A DNA stretch of 39,552 bases from NCBI GenBank assembly GCA_021464525.1, contig JADRCO010000276.1, positions 1 to 39,552 on the forward strand, in the 5' to 3' direction. This stretch comes from Rhizophagus sp. LPA8_4_AMF. Its lineage: Eukaryota; Glomeromycota; Glomeromycetes; Glomerales; Glomeraceae. Of the stretch, positions 1 through 10,339 are shown one piece after another. The notes under the pieces were generated by a model. That model had not been told where the DNA came from, ran no database searches, and was given only the letters and a program-made list of their open reading frames with translations. Within the stretch, counting starts at the first letter, position 1, and each line of letters opens with the position of its first letter. Made by a program: the position numbers and the translations under genes.

Positions 1-198
1 TCATGAACATTAACACCAGCATCAGCAGTAGCAGGTTCAGGTCTATCTGTAGGCCGAGCACCAGCTCGTGACCAAGCATCATCACCACCTATCTAATTAT
101 GAGTAGGAATAAATGCTTGTCTAAAAGTTACTGCAGCATTAGCAGGGGTGGCTGCATAAGCTTGTGCTGTAGATCCAGGTACATAAGTATGACGCTAC
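1..198 (-). other. Ala-rich coding-like tract at window edge, one stop
   Basis: On the minus strand this stretch reads as a non-repetitive, Ala/Thr/Pro-rich peptide in one frame (begins RHTYVPGSTAQAYAA) with a single TAG near position 95, and it runs off the start of the window. GC content is clearly higher than in the neighbours. It directly follows, in another frame, the hAT-like exon ending near 198. I do not recognise the protein. It may be a separate gene fragment joined by rearrangement, or the true continuation after an unseen frameshift or intron. Confidence 0.3.
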
Positions 199-836
199 AA
201 CGGCATCTTTTAAAATTTCCCTACCAAGACTTTTGCGATCAGGGAGCTTAAGAAAAGGGTTAAGGAATTCAAATAATTCTCTTGCCTCAGGTTTGTTAAC
301 CCATTGCAAAGCCCATCCACAAGAGACTGTTAATCGAATCAACAGCACATAAAATTTTTCTTTATCTTTTTTTGATAGTGATCTAACGATAAAATTATCT
401 AATGGTCCATAGGAAGAACTTCGTACAATAACCTTTCGTCCAGAAGAATCGGGAAGAGATAAAGTAGTGGAAGTCGTACCATAAGAAGCTGTAAAAAAAA
501 AATAAATTCAGAAAAAAGGTTTGTAATAAAAAATAAAAGTATGAATTGCTTACATTTTCGTTTGCCTAATAATTCTAAATTCTCCAAATCATTATTTTTT
601 GTCGTTAACGAAAAAATTTCATTTTGTATTTCAGGTGTTGTTTTTGCAGAAAAATAGTTACATTTTTTTAAATGAAGTACTATTCTATCTGTTTTATTGG
701 GAAAACAAGTCCTCCTTCCCACTTCTTCTCCTAATGCTTCAATGCAACATCTACAATAAGTTTTAAGGTTACTTTGGTTGAGTTTCTCTTTAGTTTTAAT
801 AATATAGTCGTTTAAAATTGCTGGTAATGGTGGCAT
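198..836 (-). pseudogene. 5' part of a hAT-type transposase-like gene, truncated
   Basis: Two minus-strand exons join cleanly. Exon 1 is 836-554, starting at ATG 836 (MPPLPAILNDY). Its GTAAGC donor and a poly-pyrimidine ACAG acceptor lead to exon 2 at 488, which stays in frame to about 198. Exon 1 carries a zinc-finger-like cluster (CRCC, then H and C about 25 residues later), as in BED-type fingers at the start of hAT elements. Exon 2 contains the stretch RLTVSCGWALQWVNKPEARE, which I associate with abundant RNase H-like/hAT proteins of Glomeromycotina. The catalytic region and dimerisation domain are absent: homology stops near 198 where the frame enters an unrelated Ala-rich sequence. Likely a dead, 3'-truncated copy; a domesticated N-terminal fragment is possible but less likely. 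Confidence 0.5.
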
Positions 837-1020
837 GTCTTTTTTTTAAAAAAGGAAAGTGGAGGCAAAAATTTAAGCGGTAATAATTATCGTTTAAAAA
901 AAAAAAATTATAATTATTTTAAAAAAAAAAGTATTTAAATTTATCGTTTTTGGTAAGAATTTATTTATCACTAAAAAAAGATCGATAAAATTGATCAAAT
1001 AAATTTTTTTTCTGAATTTC

Positions 1021-1165
1021 GGATGTTCGGGACACAGGGGATAATGAAAAAATTTTGTGGGACACGTCCCCCTAACAATCAGCTTTTTAAGACATAGCAG
1101 GACACAGATAGTTGGACAATGTCCCAGAATGTCCATGTCCATTCAATATGAGACGAACATGTCCC
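1021..1165. repeat. Cluster of GGACA/TGTCC motifs
   Basis: Eight copies of the pentamer GGACA or its complement TGTCC lie within about 135 bases (near 1030, 1060, 1100, 1114, 1120, 1130, 1136 and 1160). Some pair as short inverted repeats, such as GGGACACGTCCC at 1059-1070. The cluster lies just upstream (on the minus strand) of the hAT-like fragment. Subterminal motif clusters are typical transposase-binding sites of hAT elements, so this may be the end of that element. No terminal inverted repeat pair was identified. Confidence 0.4.
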
Positions 1166-1391
1166 ATATACATCACTGTGCATACGCATCTATATAAAGA
1201 TAAAAATTATATAATAAACTAAAATTTCTAGGGGTGGGTTAAGAGTGAAAGGTAGAGTATTTTTTTTCTAAAAAAAAAATTGTTTTTACAATAAAAGTTT
1301 TACACCAATTGATTAATTTTAAGCTCATTTTACATAGAAAAATTTTAAAAACTTTTTATTATAATTTAAGTTTTAGCAGATTACATATAAA

Positions 1392-1620
1392 TTTAGTAGT
1401 CATAATGATCCTATATAATTCAATAGCTGCTATGGAAGGATATAGGGGAATTCCATAAGGTGATGGTAGGGCACGGGAGCAATCTTATGGATGGGGAACC
1501 GGTTTGGAGTTTTAATAAATTAGTTATATAATAGATACTTGTACATCTTTACATATAATTAATAAACTCACAAATTGCACTACCTTGCAAAAAAAAAAAA
1601 AAAAATTTAGTAGTCATAAT
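1392..1620 (+). mobile_element. Retroposed poly(A) insertion with target-site duplication
   Basis: The 15-base sequence TTTAGTAGTCATAAT occurs at 1392-1406 and again at 1606-1620. Between them lies about 182 bases of unrelated sequence ending in a 17-base A run (1589-1605). An AATAAA signal at 1561-1566 sits 22 bases before the A run, the usual spacing for a polyadenylated transcript. Upstream of it a short open stretch (about 1459-1515) ends at a TAA. These are the hallmarks of target-primed reverse transcription: a 5'-truncated LINE, a SINE, or a processed mRNA copy. No clear RNA polymerase III A and B boxes are seen, so a truncated LINE or processed 3' end is favoured. Confidence 0.75.
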
Positions 1621-1731
1621 TGAGTTTTAGCAGATTTATATTGATTTTGAAAGGAGCAAAAGTGCTTAAATCTATGCAGATCAGTTATGACTTGTATATG
1701 AGATGTCTGGAGTCCTGTTAAAAGCCTTACT

Positions 1732-1835
1732 GAAAACATTTTCAGTTTGAAAAATTGGTTCTTATTTCATTTTCAGACCAAAAAAATGGAATTAAAACCA
1801 TTTTTTGAGAAATTCCTCAAACTGAAATCATTTTC
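1732..1835. repeat. Imperfect inverted repeat
   Basis: The 19-base arm at 1732-1750 (GAAAACATTTTCAGTTTGA) is nearly complementary to the arm at 1817-1835, with two mismatches, around a 66-base loop. This could be a small foldback element or a decayed MITE. No target-site duplication was found. Confidence 0.35.
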
Positions 1836-1901
1836 AAATATATTTTTTAGTTAAAATATATTTGCAAAAACTTTTTTTGTAAAAAATTTTAGACTGAGTA
1901 A

Positions 1902-1949
1902 GGAACCAAATTTGGAACCAAAAATGGAACCAAAACTGGAACTAAATCA
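1902..1949 (+). repeat. 12-base tandem repeat, four units
   Basis: GGAACCAAA-type units begin at 1902, 1914, 1926 and 1938, exactly 12 bases apart. The last has one substitution (GGAACTAAA). It lies in non-coding DNA and is probably a minisatellite. Confidence 0.7.
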
Positions 1950-2182
1950 GAAATTCAGAGCTTTAGTAATTATACTCCCTTATATAATCACCAATTTTGA
2001 AGGAACCTATGAAGATCTAACTGTAAATGCAACATAAGTTTTTGTATTTATTTAAGCAGTATAAGCATCATGTTTTTGGCATGCTTATACCATTAAAACT
2101 GGTAAACTATTTATGACCTTTTGTTTGCATTAGAACACAGAGATTTATATATTCCATAAAAAATATAATACCTCTACTGTGA

Positions 2183-2340
2183 GCAATTTCCTTGTCTAGT
2201 TATCTCTGTAAGATTACAAGGAAAATTACCAGCATATTGTGAACCCCATTTTCCCATATTTTTATTTGATAGAGTTGTAGACCATTCATGATCTTTTGTT
2301 ACATTTTCAAAGCATTGGAGTAGTTGAATTAACATATTCT
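2183..2340 (-). other. Possible remnant of a decayed coding sequence
   Basis: The minus strand holds an open stretch of about 50 codons with a varied, non-low-complexity composition (contains DHEWSTTLSNKNMGKWGS). Neighbouring frames on both sides (to about 2520 and about 1975) show similar peptide-like pieces broken by many stops. This is typical of an old transposon or gene relic. I do not recognise the family, and the call rests only on amino acid composition. Confidence 0.25.
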
Positions 2341-3149
2341 ATTTATTACCACTCTGCTTTTATACAATATTTTTTTGCAAAATCAATAATATTTCATAGT
2401 TTTACGGACTGAGATATATTTTTTATCTTCTATAACATTTTTTCTGGCTAGTATACAGTACCTTCAACATCAAATTTCCTTGAGAATATCCTTTGCTGAA
2501 GCCTCCCATTTATGGCTATTTTTATACTGCCATTCAAGAGGATTCTGTCTATTGATATAACTTACTATTGATATATTTTTTCAGAAAGACATTCACTTTC
2601 TCTGTTATGCGTTATTTCTATAGCAATATCTAAAGTTAATTTCACCATTAATATTTTATACCATTTTTTCAAAAGACAGCCAGCTCCTTTATTATGTATA
2701 AAATATAATATTAAACGTGTATACATGTTTTCGTGTGTATAATCATAAAATAAATCTTTTATTAATATAGTTAAAGATAAATACAAATTTATAACTCCTC
2801 CCATTATATAAATGAAAAAAAAGACTATTTAAGTAGTGCGAAATAAATAAATACAGTGGTTCAGAACTTCACCTGTGATACATGATAAGATTACTAAACT
2901 AAACCTTTCAAGTTTTCCATAAGATTGCCCAATGACTAAGGTTTCTGGATGGAAACTAGGTAGTTTAGCAAACCGTTGAAATGTTAAACTAAGATATTAA
3001 AATCTTAATAAAAAATTAGTTGAAACTTGATGAATGATGAAACCTATAATAAATCATATTAAATGACGAAATAATAATAAACCTTTATAAAAAAATCCTG
3101 TGAAACTAGAGTTTAGACGTTTAGCCAAATTTAAAATTAGTTTAGACAG

Positions 3150-3868
3150 GCAACTTTACCAATGACCTAACTCTTTTAATTTCCCTCTCTTTATCTAGTA
3201 AGTTAACAGCTGAATCCGGTTTTTGTGCCTCATCCAATAACCACGCAATATGTCCGTGCACTCTTTCTCTCATTTTCTCATTATCATATACAACGATTAT
3301 GGGCTTTGATAGTTTGAATCTTGATCATCGAGCGAACATTCCATAAAATACCATTTTTCCGCATCTGTAACAATTCCAAAAGTCTTACCCGTAACAAACA
3401 TTCTTCCTCCATCTCGTATACAGTTTGATAGAGCGGATTCGAGTTGTACAGCATTCTGAGCAATGCCCTTATAATAAAAATCTTTGTCCTTTATTACCTC
3501 CGTCACACTGACAGTTTTGCGGTTTAGAGTAAATCTATCACGAAATTGACCGGTCCATGTCCATTGGGTTCTGCTGTAATGTTTTTTTCAGGTCAAAGCT
3601 CAAACTTGCCTTAGGTACGAGCAAACATATTGTGATTTTGATGCTTCATTTCCACTGATTGGAATGCCTCCAGTTCAGCTATAAGATGTTTAGGAATTGC
3701 CCGGGAAGGATCGTCTTTCAGATCTTTGTAATCGCAAGTGAAAGGCGAGGAATTTTGAGAGTCGCAGTACGAGTTAAAAAATATTCCAGGGGTTGGATAT
3801 CTCATATCTAATCGGATTTGGACACATCCAATTACCCCAGCATAGCTAAAAACAGATTTGACAAGCAA
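3150..3868 (-). pseudogene. Crinkler-like (CRN) effector-type gene, broken
   Basis: Three minus-strand segments in different frames together resemble the C-terminal half of the Crinkler-like proteins that are abundant in Rhizophagus. The motifs in order are NSSPFTCDYKDLKDDP, GHGPVNFVID, VTEV.KDKDF, GIAQNAVQLESALSN, KTFGIVTDAEKWYFMECS and HIAWLLDEAQKP. The visible breaks are stops at 3611-3613 and 3593-3595, a frame change near 3515-3530, and another near 3310-3320. The FVID...TEV.K spacing is like the D...ExK core of PD-(D/E)XK nucleases found in CRN C-termini, but the core is damaged. Several independent lesions make a functional product unlikely. The family name is from memory and should be tested by profile search. 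Confidence 0.5.
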
Positions 3869-4873
3869 CTAAACTATTTATTATTGCAGTTTGCGTTATA
3901 ACTTTACTAAAATAAGTCAGATTAAAATAGTTTAACTTTGTGTATTAGTTGCAACATGTCACAACATTGTATTGTTGTTAATTGTAATGCGCGATTTCTA
4001 AAATTAATATTTCTTGTTAAATGATAAATGTAATAGGACTTCGCGTGACTCAAAATATGTAAATTGTTTGGTTATTTATATTTATATTTATTTATTTTAT
4101 TTTATTTTATTTTTTTTTAATCATCTTTTTTGGATACTCATGAAAGTGAGTGAATTAATAGTAGAAATTCGGAATTTTATGACTATGTGAGAAAACAGAG
4201 CAGGTATTATCCAGACGAGATAAATTGTTCCACCATTATTGACGCTTATCATACACAAGAAAAAAAATCATATTATTATGGTTAGTTCGCGTTTAAAGGT
4301 CTATTATGTGGAATTGCTGATTGCATGACATGAACATGTCTGTTAGATCAATTTAATATGGAGAAACGCCATAAAATTATATTTTCATTTTTGGGCGCAC
4401 ATTTACTAAAACTAGCCATGCATAAATAAAATAAAAATAAAATTACGGTATACATATTGCATAGTGTTGCACATAATGTTACAACTAAACCTATAATGAA
4501 TACATTTCCAAATGAAAAATATATATGGGTTTTTATTTGCAAAAATTTTAAATTTAAAAAAATAACAAATATGGAATTTTATAAAGATCAGTCACCTTTA
4601 TAATAATATATATTACTTTACTAAGATCTTGAGAAATAAAGAAAATAAATTTATACATATGAATGATATATTTATATTTCGTACTACAAAATAAAACGTT
4701 AAAATTATCAAAGTTTCTTTATAAATCTCATCTACGTTCTATTGTATAATGAAAACATTGTTCTTTACGTAGGACAATAAAATACGATTTATCGTATATC
4801 TCATTTCTTTTAATTGAATTTATTATTGCCTTCTTTTTTTTTTTAAAAAAAAGCAAGAAAAAAATTTCTTAAT
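3869..4873 (+). promoter_or_regulatory. Upstream region of gene A, duplicated before gene B
   Basis: No gene was found. The segment from about 4280 to 4873 is recognisably similar to 10350-11070 upstream of gene B. Shared stretches are GTTTAAAGGTCTAT, CTGTTAGATC, GCCATAAAATTA and TTTCTTTATAAATCTCATCT. The duplication that produced A and B therefore included the 5' flank and probably the promoter. Low-complexity T-rich tracts lie at 4081-4120. Confidence 0.5.
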
Positions 4874-7800
4874 ATGCATAATAATTTAAGAGACAAACTT
4901 GAGGGTAAAGTTGGAGGTAATTAGTCCATTTAATTAATTTGAGTGATATTCACGTAACGTCAATTAAATAAAATTGTTTAAATAGAACGATATGAAATTA
5001 TAAGAAATTTCCGATATGGTAGAGACTTTAACGTTTATAAAGCTTATGAAGTGAATAATGATAAATCAAGAGTTCCTTATGTAATAAAATCTTATAAAAC
5101 AAGAGAAGCATTCGAAACAGAATCTCAGGTGCTAGAAATATTAAAAGATGCAAAGGTAAATTATTTTTTATGCGTGAATTACATTTGAAATAAAAATTTT
5201 ATTAAAATTTTATTTTTTTTGTTCAAAATTATAGAATATTATGCAAATGGTAAACGTTTACCCACAACAATCAATTATTGTTTGTGAATGTGCTCTGTAT
5301 GGCTTGGAGACATTTTTAAGTCATCAAGATTATAGTCAGCGACATAGAGAGGAAGGTGGTATAATAAAGGTGAATTTTTATGCAATAATTCGTCTATTGT
5401 TTTTTTATAAGAATAAAATTCGTAATTTATATATTGTATTACGTTATAAGGATATTGTTTCGGGTCTCCTGGAACTTCAAAAGCATAATATAGGTAAATT
5501 TCTACTACCCTAACCGATAAAAATATTGGATAATTTCCGTGTCACGTTACGATTTTACTAGAATGGTATTTGTAAATCACGTGATCGAGAAATCCTACTG
5601 CAATTTTTAATTTGTTTGTTTTAATAGTGCATACTGAATTATCACCGAAAAATATAATGTTCTTTCAAGAGAAAGATGGTTACACCGAAAGATGGAAATT
5701 GATTGATTTTGACTCTGCATGTATTGCTGATCGAGATTGTGTAAAAATCGTAACGAATTATTCGGCTCCCGAGATTATAAGAGCGTATGAGAATAGAACA
5801 GAAATCAAAGCTAATTATTCAATGGATATGTTTTCTTTCGGGCTCGTTTTATATTTTCTTGAAACAGGTACATTTTTGATGGCGCAGTAAAATTCCAAAA
5901 GATTTACCATGCTTTTATTATAATAACCAAATAATTTTAATTAGGTCAACATTATTGGGATGGAGAAAGTGAAGTAGCAAAAGAAGAAATGATATCATCA
6001 AAACACTTGTTGATTGATGTTCATGATCCTTCTGCTTGTTTTATTATAAAGGGATTACTTAGTAAAACTATTTTAAGTAGAATGACACTGCAGAAATTTA
6101 TGGTAATCATACTAACCAACAGTTTTAATCTCGTTATTATAATAGTTCAGATTCTAATCAATTATTACTATTTTGATAGCAATCATCATATTACACTAGA
6201 GAATCAGGTAATCAAAATTTAATAAAAGAATCAATTAACATTTTAATTGATATTTATTGATAACTTGTCAAACGTAACATATAGAAAAAAATATAAACGG
6301 ATCAAATATAATGATATTAGGTGATCAGATCCTGGAAGGTAAATAGACAATAAAGAAAAAAAGAATAATTTCGTTTTTTAGTTTGGTATTAATTGAATTT
6401 ATATTAGAACCAACGGATATCGTTAATAATGAATGTGTTGAATATGATTCTGATTATCTATATGGAACGAACGACGCAGAGTTTCGATTGTATCAACAAG
6501 TATGAATTGGAATAATTAACTTTCTTTAATTATTAATTTAAAATATTTCTTCCAAGTAATTGTGAAAATTTTCATTTAGAAAACGTTTAAAACTTTCCTT
6601 GAAAATTATCATAACGAAATGAAAAAAAGCCTAGAATTAATGAGCAGCAAAATTGATAATTGTACAAAAGCTGTAGAGGGTTTAACTACGAAAATTCCAC
6701 AATGGGTAAATAATTTTAAATTTTAAATTCATTTAAAAATTATATTAGTCCTTTTATAAAAAAAATTCTTTTTTTTTATTAAAAAAAAGTTGGTCAAGGT
6801 TAAACATGAAAAGGTTCCAAGAGTGTTTGTTATGGTCCCTGATAAAAAAGATTGGAAAAAACCAGCGTATGTGACATTTCCTTTAAATTCTTTTAATACA
6901 ACCGTTATTTTATTGTATTTATTCAATTATAGAACATGGATTTCATCGAAGCCCTTCCGTCTTTTATTTGTTTGCGAACATAAAGGACAATGGCACATCC
7001 CGGAACAAGCAGGTTACAAAGTTCTTCAAGTTCCTCAATTTATTAAAAAATATGGACCTTGGATAAATCTCTGGTAAATTATAGAAAGTTATTTATAATA
7101 TGGTTATTATCAATATTTACTAATAGATATTTTCCAAATTTTGACAATAGTTTAAGAGCATTATCCGGTACTATGGGAATTATGGCACCGAACATGATTA
7201 ACATATTTCCAAAGAGCATTGCCAACATTCTATCAACAGTATTTAATCATGATAAACCTAACTTTATGCAACATATTCAAGAAATTATTGATACAATTGA
7301 TATTGGTGGAAAAACTATAACCGATGAACAACCTAAATTTAATCCTTTAAACAAGGAACATGACATACCTTATCAAACGATAAATGTTACAGGACTTCGT
7401 GAACTCAAAAGTATGTAATTATTCGTTCTTTTTGAGTCACCATTTTTTTTTTTCATTTAGATTAAATTTATTTTCTTTCAGAGTTTCTTGATACACATGA
7501 AAGTGCGGATCATTTTGGTGGATTAATACAATGCGTTGACGAAGAAACCGAAGAAATATTATGGCTATGTGAAAAACATAGAAATGGATATCATGCTAGA
7601 CGAACTGAGTCAGAAGCTCCATCGTCTTCTCGAGAATATTCACCACGTGATTCATCAAATCAATATCCGAAAAATATATTCGTACCACAAAAATTTTCAA
7701 CATCTATTCCTCTTGTTTCTTCTCCGGTTGATACTGAATTCGTATCATCAAAAATTCCATTATCTATCTCTCCTGTTTCTTCGGTTGAAACTACATCCGC

Positions 7801-9663
7801 ACCACCAAAAATTCCATTACCTACTTCTGGTTTTCCTTCTCCAGTTGAAACTATATTCATGTCACAAAAAACTCCATTTCCTACTTCTCCAGTTTTTCCT
7901 GTTTCTCCTATTTCTTCAATTGAAACTATGTTCGTAAAGCAAGATGATATAAATAAATCACATGCTAATGATATTAATAACATAAATGATATAGATCCAT
8001 CACAAAAATTAGACTATGTATGTAAAATACTTTTCGAAGTAATAGACAATGCGCATGCATCTGGAAGAAGACACTTTAGAAACGATGATATTAGGGAAAT
8101 TGCGAAGAAAATGCGTGGGCATGTGAATAATTTTAAACTTTTATGTCCAACTTGGAATGATGATATTCAAAAAAATAAGTTTAAAAGTATTTTACAAAAT
8201 CAGGAATACTTGTATATTCATTTTCTAAGATCAATTGTACGTTATTGTATTGGTAAGTTGTTTATTTTTCTTTCTCTTAAAATAGTTAAGATAATACTAA
8301 TTTAATTATTATTATTAGTAAAAGATGATTTTTCTGTCGTTTCATTAAAAAAACAAATGTCATTTTTGTGTGCTGACGTATTCGAAATTAATAAGTTAGT
8401 ATATTATTACTTATATATACTTTTTTTTTATTAACTAAAAATCGGATGATATCAACTCTCTTTTCGATTGATTTTATGTGTAGCATAATTAAAGCCGGAA
8501 GATTATTCAATGAATATCTATCAATATTAATAGAAGCTTTGGAATTACCGGAACATGACTTCCACAGGAATTCCGTAATTCAAACTGAATTAGATAATTT
8601 CGCTAATGAACCAGATCTTAAAGTAAAAGTTGGTGATAATTTAAATATAATTAGTGATAAAATTTTATCTAAAAGATACCATATATCAAGCCAAGTATGT
8701 AGTATTTCTCCGACAGAAATTAATGGGGAAATTTTCAAAACGACAATACGATCCTTAAACAATAAGGTTGTCGCGGGAAAATCACTAAAACATCTTACTA
8801 ACAATAATACATTTTTATGTATTGAAAAAGAAATTTATCTTTACCATGAACATCAATTGAATAAAAATGACTATATAATTAATTTTCATGGTTATTCAGT
8901 TTACAGTTGTAAACCGATATTGTTCTATGATCATGCGGAATATGGTGACCTCTTCACATATTTCCAAGTAAATCATAGATCATTGAATCTCTTGAAAGAT
9001 TGGAGAGATAAAATCAAATTAGCATGGGAAATAACTCAGGGTATAAAATATTTGCATAATGTAAGAATTTAAAAATACCGTACATCGAATTCTTTCAAAA
9101 TTTACATAATTTTAATATAATAATAATATTTTTTTTTTTTTCAGCAAAAAATTTTACATTTGGACCTTCGAAGTGCAAACATTTTACTTGAACAAGATGG
9201 AATAAGGAAAACTTTAATACCAAAAATATCTAATTTTTTGTGGAGCAGAAACTTACACGATAACAAAACTTTTGTTTATCCAAAAATAAAATCTAAAGAA
9301 AAAGTTTGGAAAAGATGGTATGATCCGGAAAGATTATTAAATAAAGAAAGTCTTGTTGCATCATCAGATATATATAGTTTAGGATTATTATTTTGGGAAA
9401 TCGCTTGGTGTAAAGCAGGAAATTTACCATTTAAAAAAGTTTCAATTAAAAATCTTTATAATCATTTACAGAAAAATAATCAAGAAAAAATGCCAGAGTT
9501 ACCAATAGAATATCAACGTTGGAAGGATATAGTAAACAAAATGTGTCAATTCAAATCAGGAGAACGTAATGATATTGGAAGTGTAGAGATAATTATGAGA
9601 AATTTATATAAGGGAAGATCAGGATCAATGTCTTCTATCTCAACTGATGCGACTTATTATTAA
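4874..9663 (+). CDS. Gene A: double kinase-like multidomain protein (17 exons, 1157 aa)
   Basis: Exons: 4874-4916, 4986-5155, 5235-5369, 5451-5493, 5628-5867, 5945-6102, 6180-6207, 6321-6338, 6408-6499, 6580-6705, 6790-6866, 6933-7073, 7151-7410, 7482-8252, 8319-8394, 8484-9060, 9145-9663. All GT..AG phases agree. Residues about 15-263 form a Ser/Thr-kinase-like fold: K49 (VIK), HTELSPKN at 132-139, DFD at 157-159, APE at 177-179. The HRD aspartate is Glu and the glycine loop is reduced. A helical segment (310-351) leads to a module with PRVFVMVP, FRLLFVCEH (385-393) and KYGPW (416-420). Similar motifs occur in large fungal multidomain, NLR-like proteins. A Ser/Pro repeat linker, a helical region and a C-terminal TKL-like domain follow: K892, HLDLRSAN 990-997, with SNF at the DFG site. 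Probably a pseudokinase scaffold or receptor; function unknown. Confidence 0.8.
7680..7930 (+). repeat. Degenerate 19-25 codon repeats in the gene A linker
   Basis: Within exon 14, in-frame repeats restart at 7727, 7784, 7844 and 7919, each with the pattern V-E/D-T followed by a PPKIPLPTSP-like stretch. Periods are 57, 60 and 75 bases. Gene B has the same linker with shorter periods (48, 48 and 57 bases, starting at 13915). The encoded region is Ser/Pro/Thr-rich and probably disordered, a spacer between the central module and the C-terminal helical and kinase-like part. Confidence 0.65.
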
Positions 9664-10128
9664 ATCAAAATAATTATTTTAAAGATTTATTTTATCTTAT
9701 TTTATCATAATTTATGTTCATATAATATATGTATCTATTATTTTTCAATAACATTTTAATTATAACGAAATAAAAAAAAAAAAATTTTTTTTTTCTGGAA
9801 TTGTACGATATAAAACAACATACACATATTATAGATTTTGTAAATCTCGCCATTTTTTCAAAGATCTAAGATAAGAAATGACTGTGTAAAAAAATTAAAA
9901 AGTGTCGTGTGATTTTATATTTCCATGTTTAACTGGGAATATACCTGAAGGATACGATATACACACACCTCGCTCTTCTGCTATTTTTTCAAAAATCTAA
10001 GAAATGACTGTGTGTAATAAAATTAAAGCGTCATGTGATTCATATTTCCATGTTTGTCTCCGGACATCATGACATGTACACTCGTACTTAAATTAATAAT
10101 CCGTAGAGACTTTTAACTAGGAAAATTC
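9664..10128. repeat. Intergenic DNA with a ~75-base direct repeat
   Basis: No gene is seen. A segment at 9853-9930 (TTTTTTCAAAGATCTAAG ... TTCCATGTTT) recurs at 9984-10055 with a small deletion and scattered substitutions; the period is about 131 bases. It may be a local duplication of the 3' flank of gene A. Confidence 0.55.
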
Positions 10129-10292
10129 CAGAATTAGTAATTTTTTAAATTTCAAATTCATTTAGTTAATTAATTAATTTAGACTTTTATAGGAAATTTC
10201 AAAAAAAAAAAAAACTGGTCATGAAAAGGTACCAATGGTCCCCGATAAAAAAGATTGAATATTTTATTGCTATATGAAAAACATTGTATTAA
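10129..10292 (+). pseudogene. Orphan exon fragments of the gene A/B family
   Basis: A short relic aligns by eye first to the end of exon 10 (AAAATTCCA) and its intron, then to exon 11 (TGAAAAGGT, GATAAAAAAGATTG), and then jumps to an exon 14 piece (ATGAAAAACAT). Everything between is deleted. It lies between intact genes A and B, so at least one further copy once stood here or recombination left a scar. It cannot encode a product. Confidence 0.6.
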
Positions 10293-10339
10293 CCAAATGC
10301 ATACTCTCCCCGATAGCTTGTCACACAGAAAAATCCGTA

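Noticed and set aside
7536-7937. Leu/His-rich open frame overlapping the linker of gene A
   Set aside because: It is an alternative frame of the Ser/Pro repeat; the linker frame joins properly to both neighbouring exons.
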